From: Chryseobacterium sp. 52
GTDB lineage: Bacteria > Bacteroidota > Bacteroidia > Flavobacteriales > Weeksellaceae
Assembly: GCF_002754245.1 (NCBI RefSeq)
Contig: NZ_PEEX01000001.1
Coordinates: forward strand, 1,054,001 to 1,118,000
Direction: 5' to 3'
Length of the DNA stretch: 64,000 bases
Shown piece after piece: positions 9,234 to 17,850 of this stretch. Both the position numbers and the translations under genes were made by a program. Numbering within the stretch: position 1 is the stretch's first letter; each line of letters begins with the position of its first letter. The notes beneath the pieces were generated by a model. The model saw nothing but the letters and a program-made list of their open reading frames with translations, was not told where the DNA came from and did not search any database.

Positions 9234-10184
9234 GTGAAGTTCAGTAAAGAATTAAAAGCTGGTGTGATCGCACTTTTGGCTATTGTAGGCTTTGTGTTGT
9301 TGTTTCAATTCATGAAAGGCAGAAGTCTTTTTACTACCGATAATATATTTTACGCAAAATACGACAACGTAGAAGGGCTGGCACAGTCATCTGCGGTTTC
9401 CATCAATGGTCTGAAAGTAGGACAGGTCGATAAGATCCTTCCTAAAACAGCAAAAGACGGTAAGATTAGTTTTATCGTAAAAATTACAGTAGATGACAAG
9501 TTTGAGTTTTCAAAAAATTCAACTCTTGAAATTTTTGAACCCGGGCTGATGTCCGGAAAAGAAATGAGAGTCAATCTGATGTATGGCGGCCAGACTGCCA
9601 AAGATGGAGATACCCTTCAGGGAACTTTCAAACTTGGGACTTTGGGAAGTCTTTCTTCTCAGGTAGGCCCGGTGAAAGACCAGCTGCAAAATGTTTTACA
9701 TCGTGTAGACTCTCTAATGGCCAATGCCAATCAATTGGTTGACGGGCAGAACAGAGCCGAGATCAAAGCGTTGCTTGCCAATCTGAATAAGACGGTAGGT
9801 GCTTTGCAAACGACAGCAGGAAGTGTAAATACCCTTGTAGGACATAATGATCCTAAACTGCAGAAAGTACTTGATGATGCAGCCATTACCATGCAAAGTG
9901 GAAAAACAACATTGGATAAATACGGTAACCTTGCAGAAAGTATTGATACTAAAAAACTAAATGCAACCATCGCTAATTTAGATGCTACCGTAGGAAAACT
10001 TAATCAGGTAATTGCCGGAGTGGACAACGGACAGGGAAGTTTAGGGAAACTTATGAAGGATGAGCAGTTGTACAACAATCTGAATTCTGCTTCTACTAAC
10101 CTGAATTCTTTGATTGAGGATATGAAAGCAAACCCTAAGAGATACATCAATTTCTCCGTTTTCGGTAAGAACAATAAAGACTAA
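9234..10184 (+). CDS. MCE/MlaD family lipid-transport protein
   Basis: A 316-residue protein with an N-terminal membrane anchor (about 11-27, GVIALLAIVGFVLLFQF) and one MCE domain (about 37-115, containing SSAVSINGLKVGQVDKI). A long helical, Asn/Leu-rich C-terminal part follows. MlaD-type proteins form rings on an ABC transporter that moves phospholipid between the membranes. The MlaE/MlaF partners are not in this window. The start codon is GTG, giving VKFSKELKAG. Its stop is 7 bp before the Fe-S membrane protein, so they are probably co-transcribed, although no functional link is known. Confidence 0.9.
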   Translation: MKFSKELKAGVIALLAIVGFVLLFQFMKGRSLFTTDNIFYAKYDNVEGLAQSSAVSINGLKVGQVDKILPKTAKDGKISFIVKITVDDKFEFSKNSTLEIFEPGLMSGKEMRVNLMYGGQTAKDGDTLQGTFKLGTLGSLSSQVGPVKDQLQNVLHRVDSLMANANQLVDGQNRAEIKALLANLNKTVGALQTTAGSVNTLVGHNDPKLQKVLDDAAITMQSGKTTLDKYGNLAESIDTKKLNATIANLDATVGKLNQVIAGVDNGQGSLGKLMKDEQLYNNLNSASTNLNSLIEDMKANPKRYINFSVFGKNNKD

Positions 10185-10191
10185 TCACCTT

Positions 10192-11520
10192 ATGCAGTAC
10201 ATCGATAATATTATTTTTCTGATCTTATTAGTTGCTGGATTCGGGCTCTTTGCAAAAAGCCTGCAGAAGATCTACAGAAATATCAAACTGGGAAGAGAAA
10301 TCAACCGGAGCGACAGGAAAGCCGAGCGCTGGGAAACCATGGCCAGAGTGGCAATGGGCCAGAGCAAAATGGTAAAACGTCCTGTAGCAGGTATTCTCCA
10401 TCTTTTTGTATATGTTGGTTTTGTGATTATCAATATTGAATTGATAGAAATTATTGTTGACGGAATCTTTGGAACCCACAGATTCTTAGCTTCAATTTTT
10501 GGACACAGCTTCTACAATTTCTTCACAGCGACATTAGAAATACTGGCATTGCTGGTTGTGATCGGAGTCGTGGTGTTTTTCATCAGAAGAAACTTTTATG
10601 GCGTTAAAAGACTCACCATGAAAGAACTTTTCGGATGGCCGAAAAATGATGCCAACTGGATCCTTATCATTGAGTTTGCGCTTATGATGGCTTTCTTTAA
10701 AATGAATGGGGCAGACTGGGTATTACAGCAGAGAGGTCTTCTTGCGGAACACGGAAGCTTTCCAATCAGCTCTACTATTTTAGGCCCGGTCCTGAATAAT
10801 TTCGGAGACGGATTCCTGTTCTTTACAGAAAAGGCAGCCTGGTGGTTCCACTTCGTGGGGATTTTGTTCTTCATGAATTATCTTTACTACTCAAAACACC
10901 TTCATATCATTCTGGCATTTCCAAGTACGTGGCTTGCCAACCTTGATAAAAAAGGAAAATTCAATAATCTTGATTCTGTAACAAAAGAAATTAAATTAAT
11001 GATGGATCCTAACGCTGACCCTTATGCCGCACCGGCTGAAGGAGATGCTGCAGATGTTCCCTCTAAATTTGGTGCAGAAGATATATTTGACCTGAATCAG
11101 GTACAGCTGCTTAATGCCTATTCCTGTACAGAATGCGGAAGATGTACTTCCGTATGCCCTGCCAATATCACCGGTAAAAAACTTTCTCCGAGACTGATCC
11201 TGATGAAAACAAGAGACAGACTGGAAGAAGTAGGGAGAAATATCGACAAAAACGGAAAATTCGAAGACGACGGAAAGAAGCTTCTGAACGATTATATCAC
11301 CAAAGAAGAACTCTGGGCATGTACTACATGTAACGCATGTACGGAAGCTTGTCCGGTATTGCTGGATCCGCTTTCTATTATTTTCGAAATGAGAAGATTC
11401 CTCGTGATGGAACAGTCTGCTGCGCCTCAGGAACTGAATCTGATGATGACGAATGTAGAAAACAATGCTGCGCCTTGGCAGTATAATCAGGCAGATCGTT
11501 TGAATTGGGCGAATGATTAA
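10192..11520 (+). CDS. Membrane (Fe-S) protein, HdrE/NarI-like with 2x[4Fe-4S]
   Basis: The N-terminal half has five to six membrane segments, resembling the nitrate reductase gamma/HdrE type. The C-terminal half carries two 4Fe-4S ferredoxin motifs: CTECGRCTSVCP near residue 312 and CTTCNACTEACP near residue 380. This fits an inner-membrane electron-transfer subunit that passes electrons between quinone and a soluble partner. The CCG-domain protein encoded 84 bp downstream is the likely partner, as in heterodisulfide reductase-like or ETF-linked complexes. Flavobacterial genomes commonly have this pair, and its redox partner is not established. Confidence 0.88.
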   Translation: MQYIDNIIFLILLVAGFGLFAKSLQKIYRNIKLGREINRSDRKAERWETMARVAMGQSKMVKRPVAGILHLFVYVGFVIINIELIEIIVDGIFGTHRFLASIFGHSFYNFFTATLEILALLVVIGVVVFFIRRNFYGVKRLTMKELFGWPKNDANWILIIEFALMMAFFKMNGADWVLQQRGLLAEHGSFPISSTILGPVLNNFGDGFLFFTEKAAWWFHFVGILFFMNYLYYSKHLHIILAFPSTWLANLDKKGKFNNLDSVTKEIKLMMDPNADPYAAPAEGDAADVPSKFGAEDIFDLNQVQLLNAYSCTECGRCTSVCPANITGKKLSPRLILMKTRDRLEEVGRNIDKNGKFEDDGKKLLNDYITKEELWACTTCNACTEACPVLLDPLSIIFEMRRFLVMEQSAAPQELNLMMTNVENNAAPWQYNQADRLNWAND

Positions 11521-11604
11521 TTGCTACAGCTAAATAGGTGCCTCTACCTAACCTTTATTGAAAGGACTTATAGAATATTATTTAAATAAAAATTCATAAT
11601 ACAA

Positions 11605-12390
11605 ATGGATTTCAATATAAAAACAATGGCAGAATATGCTGCCGAAGGAAAATCCCCTGAAGTTTTATTTTGGGTGGGATGTGCCGGAAGTTTTGACGAC
11701 CGCGCCAAAAAAATTACAAAAGCATTTTGCAAGATATTAAATAAAATAGAAGTTGAATTTGCAGTTCTGGGACAGGAAGAAAGCTGTACCGGAGATCCTG
11801 CAAAAAGAGCAGGAAACGAATTTGTCTTCCAGATGATGGCCCTTACCAATATTGAGGTCCTGAATGCTTATGAAGTGAAGAAAATCGTAACGGCTTGCCC
11901 TCACTGTTTCAATACTCTTAAAAATGAATATCCGAGCTTAGGCGGACACTATGAAGTCGTTCACCATACTCAGTTCCTTAAAACATTAATGGAAGAAGGC
12001 AGACTGAAGATTGAAGGAGGAGCTTTTAAAGGAAAAAAGATCACTTTCCATGATCCTTGCTACCTGGGAAGAGCCAATAACGAGTATGAGGCTCCAAGAA
12101 TCCTTCTTGAGAAACTGGATGCAGAGCTTGTAGAAATGAAACGTTGCAAAACCAATGGTCTATGTTGTGGAGCAGGAGGAGCACAGATGTTTAAAGAACC
12201 AGAAAAAGGGAATAAAGACATCAATATCGAAAGAACAGAAGAAGCGCTGTCTTTCCAGCCTAAAGTGATTGCTACAGGATGTCCTTTCTGTAATACGATG
12301 ATGACAGATGGCGTAAAACATTTTAACAAGAACGAGGAAGTCGTTGTAAAAGATATTGTAGAACTGCTTGCAGAAGCAGACGACCTATAA
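11605..12390 (+). CDS. CCG-domain (Fe-S)-binding protein, HdrB/GlpC-like
   Basis: A 261-residue soluble protein with two cysteine-rich CCG domains. The first runs from GCAGSFDDRAKK to ACPHCFNTLKNEYP. The second has HDPCYLGR, LCCGAGGA and GCPFCNTMM. These motifs bind a non-cubane or 4Fe-4S cluster in HdrB, GlpC and LutA proteins. Together with the preceding membrane ferredoxin protein it should form a membrane-bound oxidoreductase. It is followed by a hairpin terminator. Possible roles include re-oxidising ETF or a 2-hydroxyacid, but nothing nearby decides between them. Confidence 0.88.
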   Translation: MDFNIKTMAEYAAEGKSPEVLFWVGCAGSFDDRAKKITKAFCKILNKIEVEFAVLGQEESCTGDPAKRAGNEFVFQMMALTNIEVLNAYEVKKIVTACPHCFNTLKNEYPSLGGHYEVVHHTQFLKTLMEEGRLKIEGGAFKGKKITFHDPCYLGRANNEYEAPRILLEKLDAELVEMKRCKTNGLCCGAGGAQMFKEPEKGNKDINIERTEEALSFQPKVIATGCPFCNTMMTDGVKHFNKNEEVVVKDIVELLAEADDL

Positions 12391-12410
12391 ATATCTATTA
12401 AAGATATATA

Positions 12411-12437
12411 AAAACTCAGGCTCAGGCTTGAGTTTTT
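12411..12437 (+). terminator. Terminator of Fe-S protein operon
   Basis: The stem aaaactca/tgagtttt has an 11-nt GC-rich loop and ends in five T. Confidence 0.7.
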
Positions 12438-12492
12438 CCTGATTATAAACTCAGGAATATTTCTTAATTTTATACTTTAAAATTGACAGGAT

Positions 12493-12981
12493 ATGAAAAT
12501 TGAAGAATCTAGCATCGTAGAAACCAACGACTACAGAGTGATTATATACCCGGCATCCAGACCTTTTGAAACCAAAGAGGCTAAAGTCATCACGGAAAAA
12601 TTATTTGATTTTCTGGCGACTTGGGCTGCCCACGGAAAACCTCTTGATTCATCCTTTAAAATTGAGAAAAATCAATTTATCGTGGTGTGTGTAGATGAGG
12701 AGAAAGAAATGGCTTCAGGATGCAGTATTGATGCCTTAGGGAAAGTCATGAGAGAGATTGATGAAGAGTATAAGCTAGGACTGTTTGACAGAATGAAGGC
12801 TAGTTTTGTGCAAAATGGAGAAGTAAAGACATTGAAACTTCAGGAATTTAAATCTCAACTAAGAAGCGGTGAATTGCCAAAGGACATTCAGATCTTTGAT
12901 TTCACTAAAAATACCTACCTGGACTTTTTAAGCCATTTTCTCCTTCCACTGGAGAAAAGCTGGGCTGCAGGAATCGCTTAA
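12493..12981 (+). CDS. Conserved Bacteroidetes protein of unknown function
   Basis: A 162-residue soluble acidic protein beginning MKIEESSIVETNDYRVIIYPASRPFE. No signal peptide, membrane segment or known catalytic motif is visible. The middle has a mixed alpha/beta pattern (FIVVCVDEEKEMASGCSID). Homologues in flavobacteria are often labelled 'ABC transporter ATPase', but no Walker A or signature motif is present, so I do not use that name. It is convergent with the acetyltransferase gene and separated from it by 21 bp. Confidence 0.7.
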   Translation: MKIEESSIVETNDYRVIIYPASRPFETKEAKVITEKLFDFLATWAAHGKPLDSSFKIEKNQFIVVCVDEEKEMASGCSIDALGKVMREIDEEYKLGLFDRMKASFVQNGEVKTLKLQEFKSQLRSGELPKDIQIFDFTKNTYLDFLSHFLLPLEKSWAAGIA

Positions 12982-13002
12982 ACGAGTGTAGGATACCATA
13001 TA

Positions 13003-13611
13003 TTAGAACTTTAGATTGAAGCCTTCAGGTAGTTTTCTGTTGAAAACCGTCTTTGTGAAGTCTTCAATGTAAGGTTCTTTTTGCTTGATAACCTTACATG
13101 GATTTCCTACTGCAATAGAGTTGGAGGGAATATCTTTTGCCACAATAGAACCGGCTCCGATTACTACATTGTCACCAATCTTTACGCCCGGAAGAATCAC
13201 GGAATTGGTTCCCACAAAAACATTATTTCCAATCACAATCGGGCCACATTCATCATGAACGCTGTGATCGTTGTGGTTATGGTTGGCAGATATCAGAGAA
13301 GTACCCGCTCCGAAACCTACATTGCTTCCGATAATGATACCGTTATTCGCCTGAATATAAATATTAGGATTATCACCCGGATCACACATGATCCCTTTCT
13401 TAATTTTCTGATAGCTTCTGACCTCCGAGGTAAAATGCACCGGCCAGGGAACTTTCCCATTAATTCTCAGTATTTTTTGTGGAATCAGATAATAGAAAAA
13501 AAGAACATGGGGAAGCATGTACTCATATTTTTGACGGTAATATTCCGGATAGAAAAAATTATTAATTCTATGGAAGATCTGGTATTCAATAAATTTTTTA
13601 AACGGGTTCAT
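13003..13611 (-). CDS. Hexapeptide-repeat acyltransferase (WbbJ/LbH type)
   Basis: A 202-residue protein whose C-terminal half is a left-handed beta-helix of hexapeptide repeats (GPIVIGNNVFVGTNSVI, VKIGDNVVIGAGSIVAK), ending 'SIAVGNPCKVIK' as in serine- or sugar-O-acetyltransferases. The substrate is unknown, and surface polysaccharide decoration is likely from context. Its start overlaps the 3' end of the flippase gene by 14 bp, so the two are translationally linked. Confidence 0.88.
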   Translation of the reverse strand: MNPFKKFIEYQIFHRINNFFYPEYYRQKYEYMLPHVLFFYYLIPQKILRINGKVPWPVHFTSEVRSYQKIKKGIMCDPGDNPNIYIQANNGIIIGSNVGFGAGTSLISANHNHNDHSVHDECGPIVIGNNVFVGTNSVILPGVKIGDNVVIGAGSIVAKDIPSNSIAVGNPCKVIKQKEPYIEDFTKTVFNRKLPEGFNLKF

Positions 13612-14830
13612 TTTTCTTCAGAATAAACATGATGTAAAAATACAAAAATCCGTAGCCTATAAATAAAAACAGGGAAAAAATACCCACCAGATAAGTGATT
13701 CCTTTCTCTTTTCCAATGAAGATGGCAGCAATATTGGCAAGAAAAAGGTAGATATTGAAAACCAGGGCTACATTATTTCTCTTTAAGATCGTTAAAATAT
13801 CTGAAATAGGATTGATAAGACTTCGGGTAAGATATCCGAAGGACATCAGAAAAATAAACAGTCCCAGATGCTCCCAGTTTTTATTGAAAAACATTTCCAG
13901 AATAGGAATTCCAGCTATATTGATCAGAATATATAACGCGAAAATGATATAGAAATTCGTAAGGCTCATCTTCTTGGTATAGGCAAACAGTTCGCTTCTG
14001 CTTCTGCCTCTGTTATTGAGTTCGGCGGCTCTTGGATAATAAACCGTGGCGATAGATGACGAGATCAGAAGAAGAGGAACGGACATTATTTTTACGGCTA
14101 AAGAATACTCTCCCAACAACGAATCTGCGAAATAAAGAGAAATCAGGATGGGCATGATATTGTTTCCCAAGGCATTGATCAGCGTAGAAGGATAAGAGTA
14201 TTTAAAAAGTTCCGGGCGCTTTTTGGCGTTGGCGATATAGCGTTTCAGATCAGGTTTTACAAAATATTTCCGGGAACAGTAGAGCGCTGTAAGAAAAGCA
14301 GCTATATATCCTATCAGACTGCCGATTACAAGACCGTTTTCAATCTTAATAAAGACAAATATCACCTGAAACAGGAAGCTGACCACAGAGTCTACAATGG
14401 TAAGCACCGAAATCAGTTTGAAGAGTTTCTTTTTAGCCAGAAGATACTTTGCATTATTAGTAAACAGATAGAGAAAACCGGAGAAAATACCAAGAAATAA
14501 AATGTTTTCCGGGATATCAAAAGGAATAAGGACCAGCAGAAAAGTTAAAATCATAGCTGCTGCTGAAATAATTCCGGCGGTACTGAAGTTATTGTTGACA
14601 TCCGGTTCGTTTCCTTCAAGCATAATCATATGCTCCTGTGCAAGGCTCAGTACCACAGTGAATATACTCATGATACTCAAGTAAATACTGAAGATGCCGT
14701 ATTCGGATGATCCGTAATATTTTGCCAGCAGAAGCCCTCCGATCACCAGAACGAACTTAGCAATAAAGTTCCCCTTAAAGATGGTGGTGATGTTGCTGCC
14801 ATTTAATCTTTTGAGTTTGTTTAAAAACAT
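13598..14830 (-). CDS. Polysaccharide flippase (Wzx/MATE-like)
   Basis: A 410-residue integral membrane protein with about 12 hydrophobic helices, beginning MFLNKLKRLNGSNITTIFKGNFIAKF. The Gly-rich first helix (GGLLLAKYYGSSEYG) is characteristic of O-antigen or polysaccharide flippases of the MOP superfamily. It would move undecaprenyl-linked sugars across the inner membrane. No glycosyltransferases lie beside it apart from the downstream acetyltransferase, so this is a two-gene unit and not a full capsule locus. A TATATTTG -7 box lies 18 bp upstream. Confidence 0.88.
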   Translation of the reverse strand: MFLNKLKRLNGSNITTIFKGNFIAKFVLVIGGLLLAKYYGSSEYGIFSIYLSIMSIFTVVLSLAQEHMIMLEGNEPDVNNNFSTAGIISAAAMILTFLLVLIPFDIPENILFLGIFSGFLYLFTNNAKYLLAKKKLFKLISVLTIVDSVVSFLFQVIFVFIKIENGLVIGSLIGYIAAFLTALYCSRKYFVKPDLKRYIANAKKRPELFKYSYPSTLINALGNNIMPILISLYFADSLLGEYSLAVKIMSVPLLLISSSIATVYYPRAAELNNRGRSRSELFAYTKKMSLTNFYIIFALYILINIAGIPILEMFFNKNWEHLGLFIFLMSFGYLTRSLINPISDILTILKRNNVALVFNIYLFLANIAAIFIGKEKGITYLVGIFSLFLFIGYGFLYFYIMFILKKNEPV

Positions 14831-14848
14831 GGTAAAATATTACGAGAA

Positions 14849-14856
14849 CAAATATA
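14849..14856 (-). promoter_or_regulatory. -7 box (TATATTTG) of flippase operon
   Basis: A perfect minus-strand TAnnTTTG match, only 6 bp from the opposing -7 box at 14863, so the two divergent promoters overlap. Confidence 0.5.
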
Positions 14857-14862
14857 TAATTA

Positions 14863-14870
14863 TACATTTG
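14863..14870 (+). promoter_or_regulatory. -7 box (TACATTTG) of lipoprotein gene
   Basis: A perfect TAnnTTTG match 31 bp before the ATG at 14902, divergent from and overlapping the flippase promoter. Confidence 0.5.
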
Positions 14871-14901
14871 CATAAAAAAAATTATTGAAAATTAACGGAA
14901 G

Positions 14902-15426
14902 ATGAAATGTAAGCTAAATCATATTTTCATATTTAACCTTATAGCCGTCCTTTTTTTAACGGTTTCATGCGGAAGTGATGAAGATTCTTTACAGAGAATT
15001 GATCAGATCATGAATATCTACATGAAAAACAATGCCGGACAGGATCTGCTGAACGCCAAAAAAGCAGGATCATATACCAGCTATTCCGTGAATGATGTTA
15101 ATGGACTAACTGATGTTGCTCCAGTGGCTTTCCCGCTTAAAATGACTACGGATTCCATCTATTATTTTGAATATCTGAGAGGTGCCAGAAGAGTGATCAA
15201 AGATTCTATCAGCCCTGAAAACAAAACATACCGTTCGAACTTAACATTCTCGTTTACCAGAACAGTCAACAATCTGCCGGTTACCGTTATTGATGCTATG
15301 GAAATCTCTTATCGCTGGACGCCATCACTTTTTCAGGTTTCCGAGGTACGTTACAATGGTCAGGTGGTATTTTCGAAAGCTGCCGATGCACCCAATGCAA
15401 TAAATACCTTTACTATCATAAAATAA
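14902..15426 (+). CDS. Putative lipoprotein, unknown function
   Basis: 174 residues. A lipoprotein signal (MKCKLNHIFIFNLIAVLFLTVSC) ends in a lipobox Cys at 23, followed by GSDEDS, an acidic stretch like those on surface-exposed Bacteroidetes lipoproteins. The rest is beta-rich with no motif I recognise. It has its own promoter-like site and lies 67 bp before serS. Confidence 0.75.
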   Translation: MKCKLNHIFIFNLIAVLFLTVSCGSDEDSLQRIDQIMNIYMKNNAGQDLLNAKKAGSYTSYSVNDVNGLTDVAPVAFPLKMTTDSIYYFEYLRGARRVIKDSISPENKTYRSNLTFSFTRTVNNLPVTVIDAMEISYRWTPSLFQVSEVRYNGQVVFSKAADAPNAINTFTIIK

Positions 15427-15429
15427 TTC

Positions 15430-15437
15430 TAAATTTG
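15430..15437 (+). promoter_or_regulatory. -7 box (TAAATTTG) of serS
   Basis: A perfect TAnnTTTG match just after the preceding stop codon. The serS ATG is 56 bp downstream. Confidence 0.45.
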
Positions 15438-15462
15438 TAAAACTGTTAGCTTAGTATTTAAG

Positions 15463-15488
15463 TTTAACATCTAATATTTAACATCTAA
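15463..15488 (+). repeat. Tandem 12-nt repeat in serS leader
   Basis: tttaacatctaa occurs at 15463-15474 and again at 15477-15488, within the serS untranslated leader. Confidence 0.6.
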
Positions 15489-15493
15489 ATAAA

Positions 15494-16762
15494 ATGTTAC
15501 AAGTCAATTTTTTACGCGACAATAAAGAACGCGTTTTAGAAGGTCTTCAAAAAAGACAATTCAAGAATCTTGGGTTGGTAGACGATGCTGTCGCTGCCGA
15601 CGACGAAAGAAAAAGAATTCAATTTGAATTAGATTCCCAACTTGCCGAAATCAACAAAATCTCCAAAGAGATCGGACTTTTGATGAAAGAAGGAAAAAAA
15701 GAAGAAGCGGAATCCTCAAAATCTAAAACAGCTCAGTACAAAGAATCGAGTAAAGAACTGCAGTCTCAGTTAGATGTAACGGAAAAGTCTTTACTGGATA
15801 TTTTATACCAGATTCCAAACATTCCGTTCGAAGCCGTGAAAAGCGGAGCTTCTGCGGAAGACAATGAGAATATTTATCAGTCTCACGACGTAGAAGGTCT
15901 TGGTGAAGGGGCTATTCCTCACTGGGAGCTTGCCAAAAAATATAATCTGATTGATTTTGAATTGGGAGTGAAAATTGCCGGTGCCGGTTTCCCTGTTTAT
16001 TTGGGGAAAGGAGCAAGACTGCAAAGAGCTTTGGTTCAGTATTTCTTAGATAAAAACATTGATAAAGGATATATGGAGGTGAATCCTCCTCACGTGGTGA
16101 ATGAAGCCTCAGGGTACGGAACAGGACAGCTTCCTGATAAAGAAGGACAGATGTATCATATTGGTATTGATGACCTGTATCTGATTCCTACGGCAGAAGT
16201 TCCTGTAACCAATCTTTACCGTGATGTACTGCTGGAAGAAAAAGATCTTCCTATCAAAAATACAGCTTTCTCTCAGTGCTACAGAAGAGAAGCGGGAAGC
16301 TACGGAGCTCACGTAAGAGGATTGAACCGTCTTCACCAGTTTGAAAAAGTAGAGATCGTAAGACTTGAAAAACCTGAAAACTCTTATGCTGCGCTGGAAG
16401 AAATGGTAGAACATATCAAAGAGATCCTTACAGACCTTGAACTTCCGTTCAGAGTATTAAGACTTTGTGGTGGAGATACCGGTTTTGCCGCTGCAATGAC
16501 TTATGACTTTGAAGTATGGAGTGCAGCACAGGAAATGTGGCTGGAAGTAAGCTCTGTATCTAATTTTGAAACTTTCCAGGCAAATCGTCTGAAGTGCCGT
16601 TTCAAAACAGAAGGGAAGTCTCAGTTGGTCCATACGTTAAATGGTTCTGCAATGGCTCTTCCAAGAATTATGGCTGCATTGCTTGAAAACAATCAGACAG
16701 AAGAAGGAATCAGAATTCCTAAGAAGATTGCAGAATATGCAAGATTCGATCTGATCAGCTAG
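15494..16762 (+). CDS. serS: Seryl-tRNA synthetase
   Basis: Charges tRNA-Ser with serine in the cytoplasm. It has 422 residues, normal length. The N-terminal coiled-coil arm that grips the tRNA long variable arm spans about 30-105. The class II catalytic core has TAEVPVTNLY, then motif 2 FSQCYRREAGSYG, and motif 3 in the C-terminal GSAMALPRIMAALLENNQ. Start MLQVNFLRDNKERV is the usual SerRS start. A terminator follows. Confidence 0.98.
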   Translation: MLQVNFLRDNKERVLEGLQKRQFKNLGLVDDAVAADDERKRIQFELDSQLAEINKISKEIGLLMKEGKKEEAESSKSKTAQYKESSKELQSQLDVTEKSLLDILYQIPNIPFEAVKSGASAEDNENIYQSHDVEGLGEGAIPHWELAKKYNLIDFELGVKIAGAGFPVYLGKGARLQRALVQYFLDKNIDKGYMEVNPPHVVNEASGYGTGQLPDKEGQMYHIGIDDLYLIPTAEVPVTNLYRDVLLEEKDLPIKNTAFSQCYRREAGSYGAHVRGLNRLHQFEKVEIVRLEKPENSYAALEEMVEHIKEILTDLELPFRVLRLCGGDTGFAAAMTYDFEVWSAAQEMWLEVSSVSNFETFQANRLKCRFKTEGKSQLVHTLNGSAMALPRIMAALLENNQTEEGIRIPKKIAEYARFDLIS

Positions 16763-16786
16763 AATATATTTCTAATATAATACAAT

Positions 16787-16822
16787 AATCCCCTTTCAGT
16801 TTTGGAAGGGGATTGTTATTTC
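16787..16822 (+). terminator. Terminator of serS
   Basis: The stem aatcccctt/aaggggatt has a 9-nt loop and is followed by a T-rich stretch (gttattt). Confidence 0.8.
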
Positions 16823-16879
16823 AATAGATTATAATTCCCATGATGATAATTTATCTATCTGCTGTGTAAATAAATTTAT

Positions 16880-16887
16880 TATTTTTG
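16880..16887 (+). promoter_or_regulatory. -7 box (TATTTTTG) of DUF1566 lipoprotein gene
   Basis: A perfect TAnnTTTG match 15 bp before the ATG at 16902, predicting a very short leader. Confidence 0.5.
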
Positions 16888-16901
16888 CCAACTAAATTAT
16901 T

Positions 16902-17801
16902 ATGATGAAAAATAAATTACACTTTGTGTTTTCTGCTGTAATGGCATTAGCAATTGTTTCCTGTGGAGGAGGAGATAGTGATGAAATTATAGTCGCTCCA
17001 AATCCTTCGGTCCCTACCGCACCGGAAAAGAAAATAACTCTTGGAACAACAGGTGAGATTTTCCCTACAACGGCTATTTTCAGAGGAAGTATTGTTCAGC
17101 AGAACGGAGAGGGGGAAACTCCCGGATTTGTTTACTCTACTTCACCCAATCCAACAATGTTCAATAATAAATCCGTATCAACCTTTGCGCATGGTTCTGT
17201 GAACTATGAAGCAAAAGCAGAGAGTCTGGAGCCTAATACGACCTATTATGTAAGAGGTTACATCCGTGTTGGGGAAGGAAAGTATACCTATACTTCAGAA
17301 TCTACATTCAAAACGACAGGGTATTATGGCCCTGCTGGCGGACATGTAGGCTACGATAAAGGAGAATATAAAGATGGATGGAGATATATGGAAATTCATC
17401 CTACAGGCGTTTACTATGGGAACTCTGCAGTGGGGACCAACTGGGGAGACCTTAACCTTTTCATTTCAGGAACTTATCCTGATTTTGGTAAAGGACTTGA
17501 AAATACAACGATTATTGCCAGCCAGAATCCGGGCGCAAACTGTGCCGCGAAATTATGTAATGATTTGGTAAGAAGTGGCTTTTCAGACTGGTTTCTTCCG
17601 TCAAGCCAGGAGCTTGTTACTTTAGCCAGAGAACTTAGAAAGGCTAATATTAGTCTGGCATCAGGGGCATCGTTATGGTCATCTACTCAGAAATCAGACA
17701 ATTCAGCTTACGATATTACCTATATGCAGTCAGGTCAAATTGAGATTACTGATATCGTGAAACCACATACTACCAGAACACTTCCGGTAAGAAGATATTA
17801 A
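16902..17801 (+). CDS. Lipoprotein with FnIII-like and DUF1566 domains
   Basis: 299 residues. The signal ends AIVSCGGGDSDE (lipobox Cys21) with an acidic surface-export-like stretch after it. A fibronectin-III-like beta domain spans about 45-145 (TTAIFRGSIVQQNG ... EPNTTYYVRGYIRVGEG). The C-terminal part is of the DUF1566/Lcl type, with GFSDWFLPSSQELVTLA and the final Arg/Pro-Val-Arg strand. Such proteins are exposed on the cell surface, and the ligand is unknown. ATG 16905 is an equally possible start. It ends at a bidirectional terminator. Confidence 0.8.
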   Translation: MMKNKLHFVFSAVMALAIVSCGGGDSDEIIVAPNPSVPTAPEKKITLGTTGEIFPTTAIFRGSIVQQNGEGETPGFVYSTSPNPTMFNNKSVSTFAHGSVNYEAKAESLEPNTTYYVRGYIRVGEGKYTYTSESTFKTTGYYGPAGGHVGYDKGEYKDGWRYMEIHPTGVYYGNSAVGTNWGDLNLFISGTYPDFGKGLENTTIIASQNPGANCAAKLCNDLVRSGFSDWFLPSSQELVTLARELRKANISLASGASLWSSTQKSDNSAYDITYMQSGQIEITDIVKPHTTRTLPVRRY

Positions 17802-17817
17802 AAGATTAAAGCTCATA

Positions 17818-17850
17818 TAAAAGCCCGCTGCAGATGCGGCGGGCTTTGTT
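17818..17850. terminator. Bidirectional terminator
   Basis: The stem aagcccgc/gcgggctt lies between two convergent lipoprotein genes, with A before and T after. Confidence 0.85.

Noticed and set aside
12493..12981. 'ABC transporter ATPase' label for the 162-residue protein
   Set aside because: No Walker A, signature or Walker B motif can be seen.
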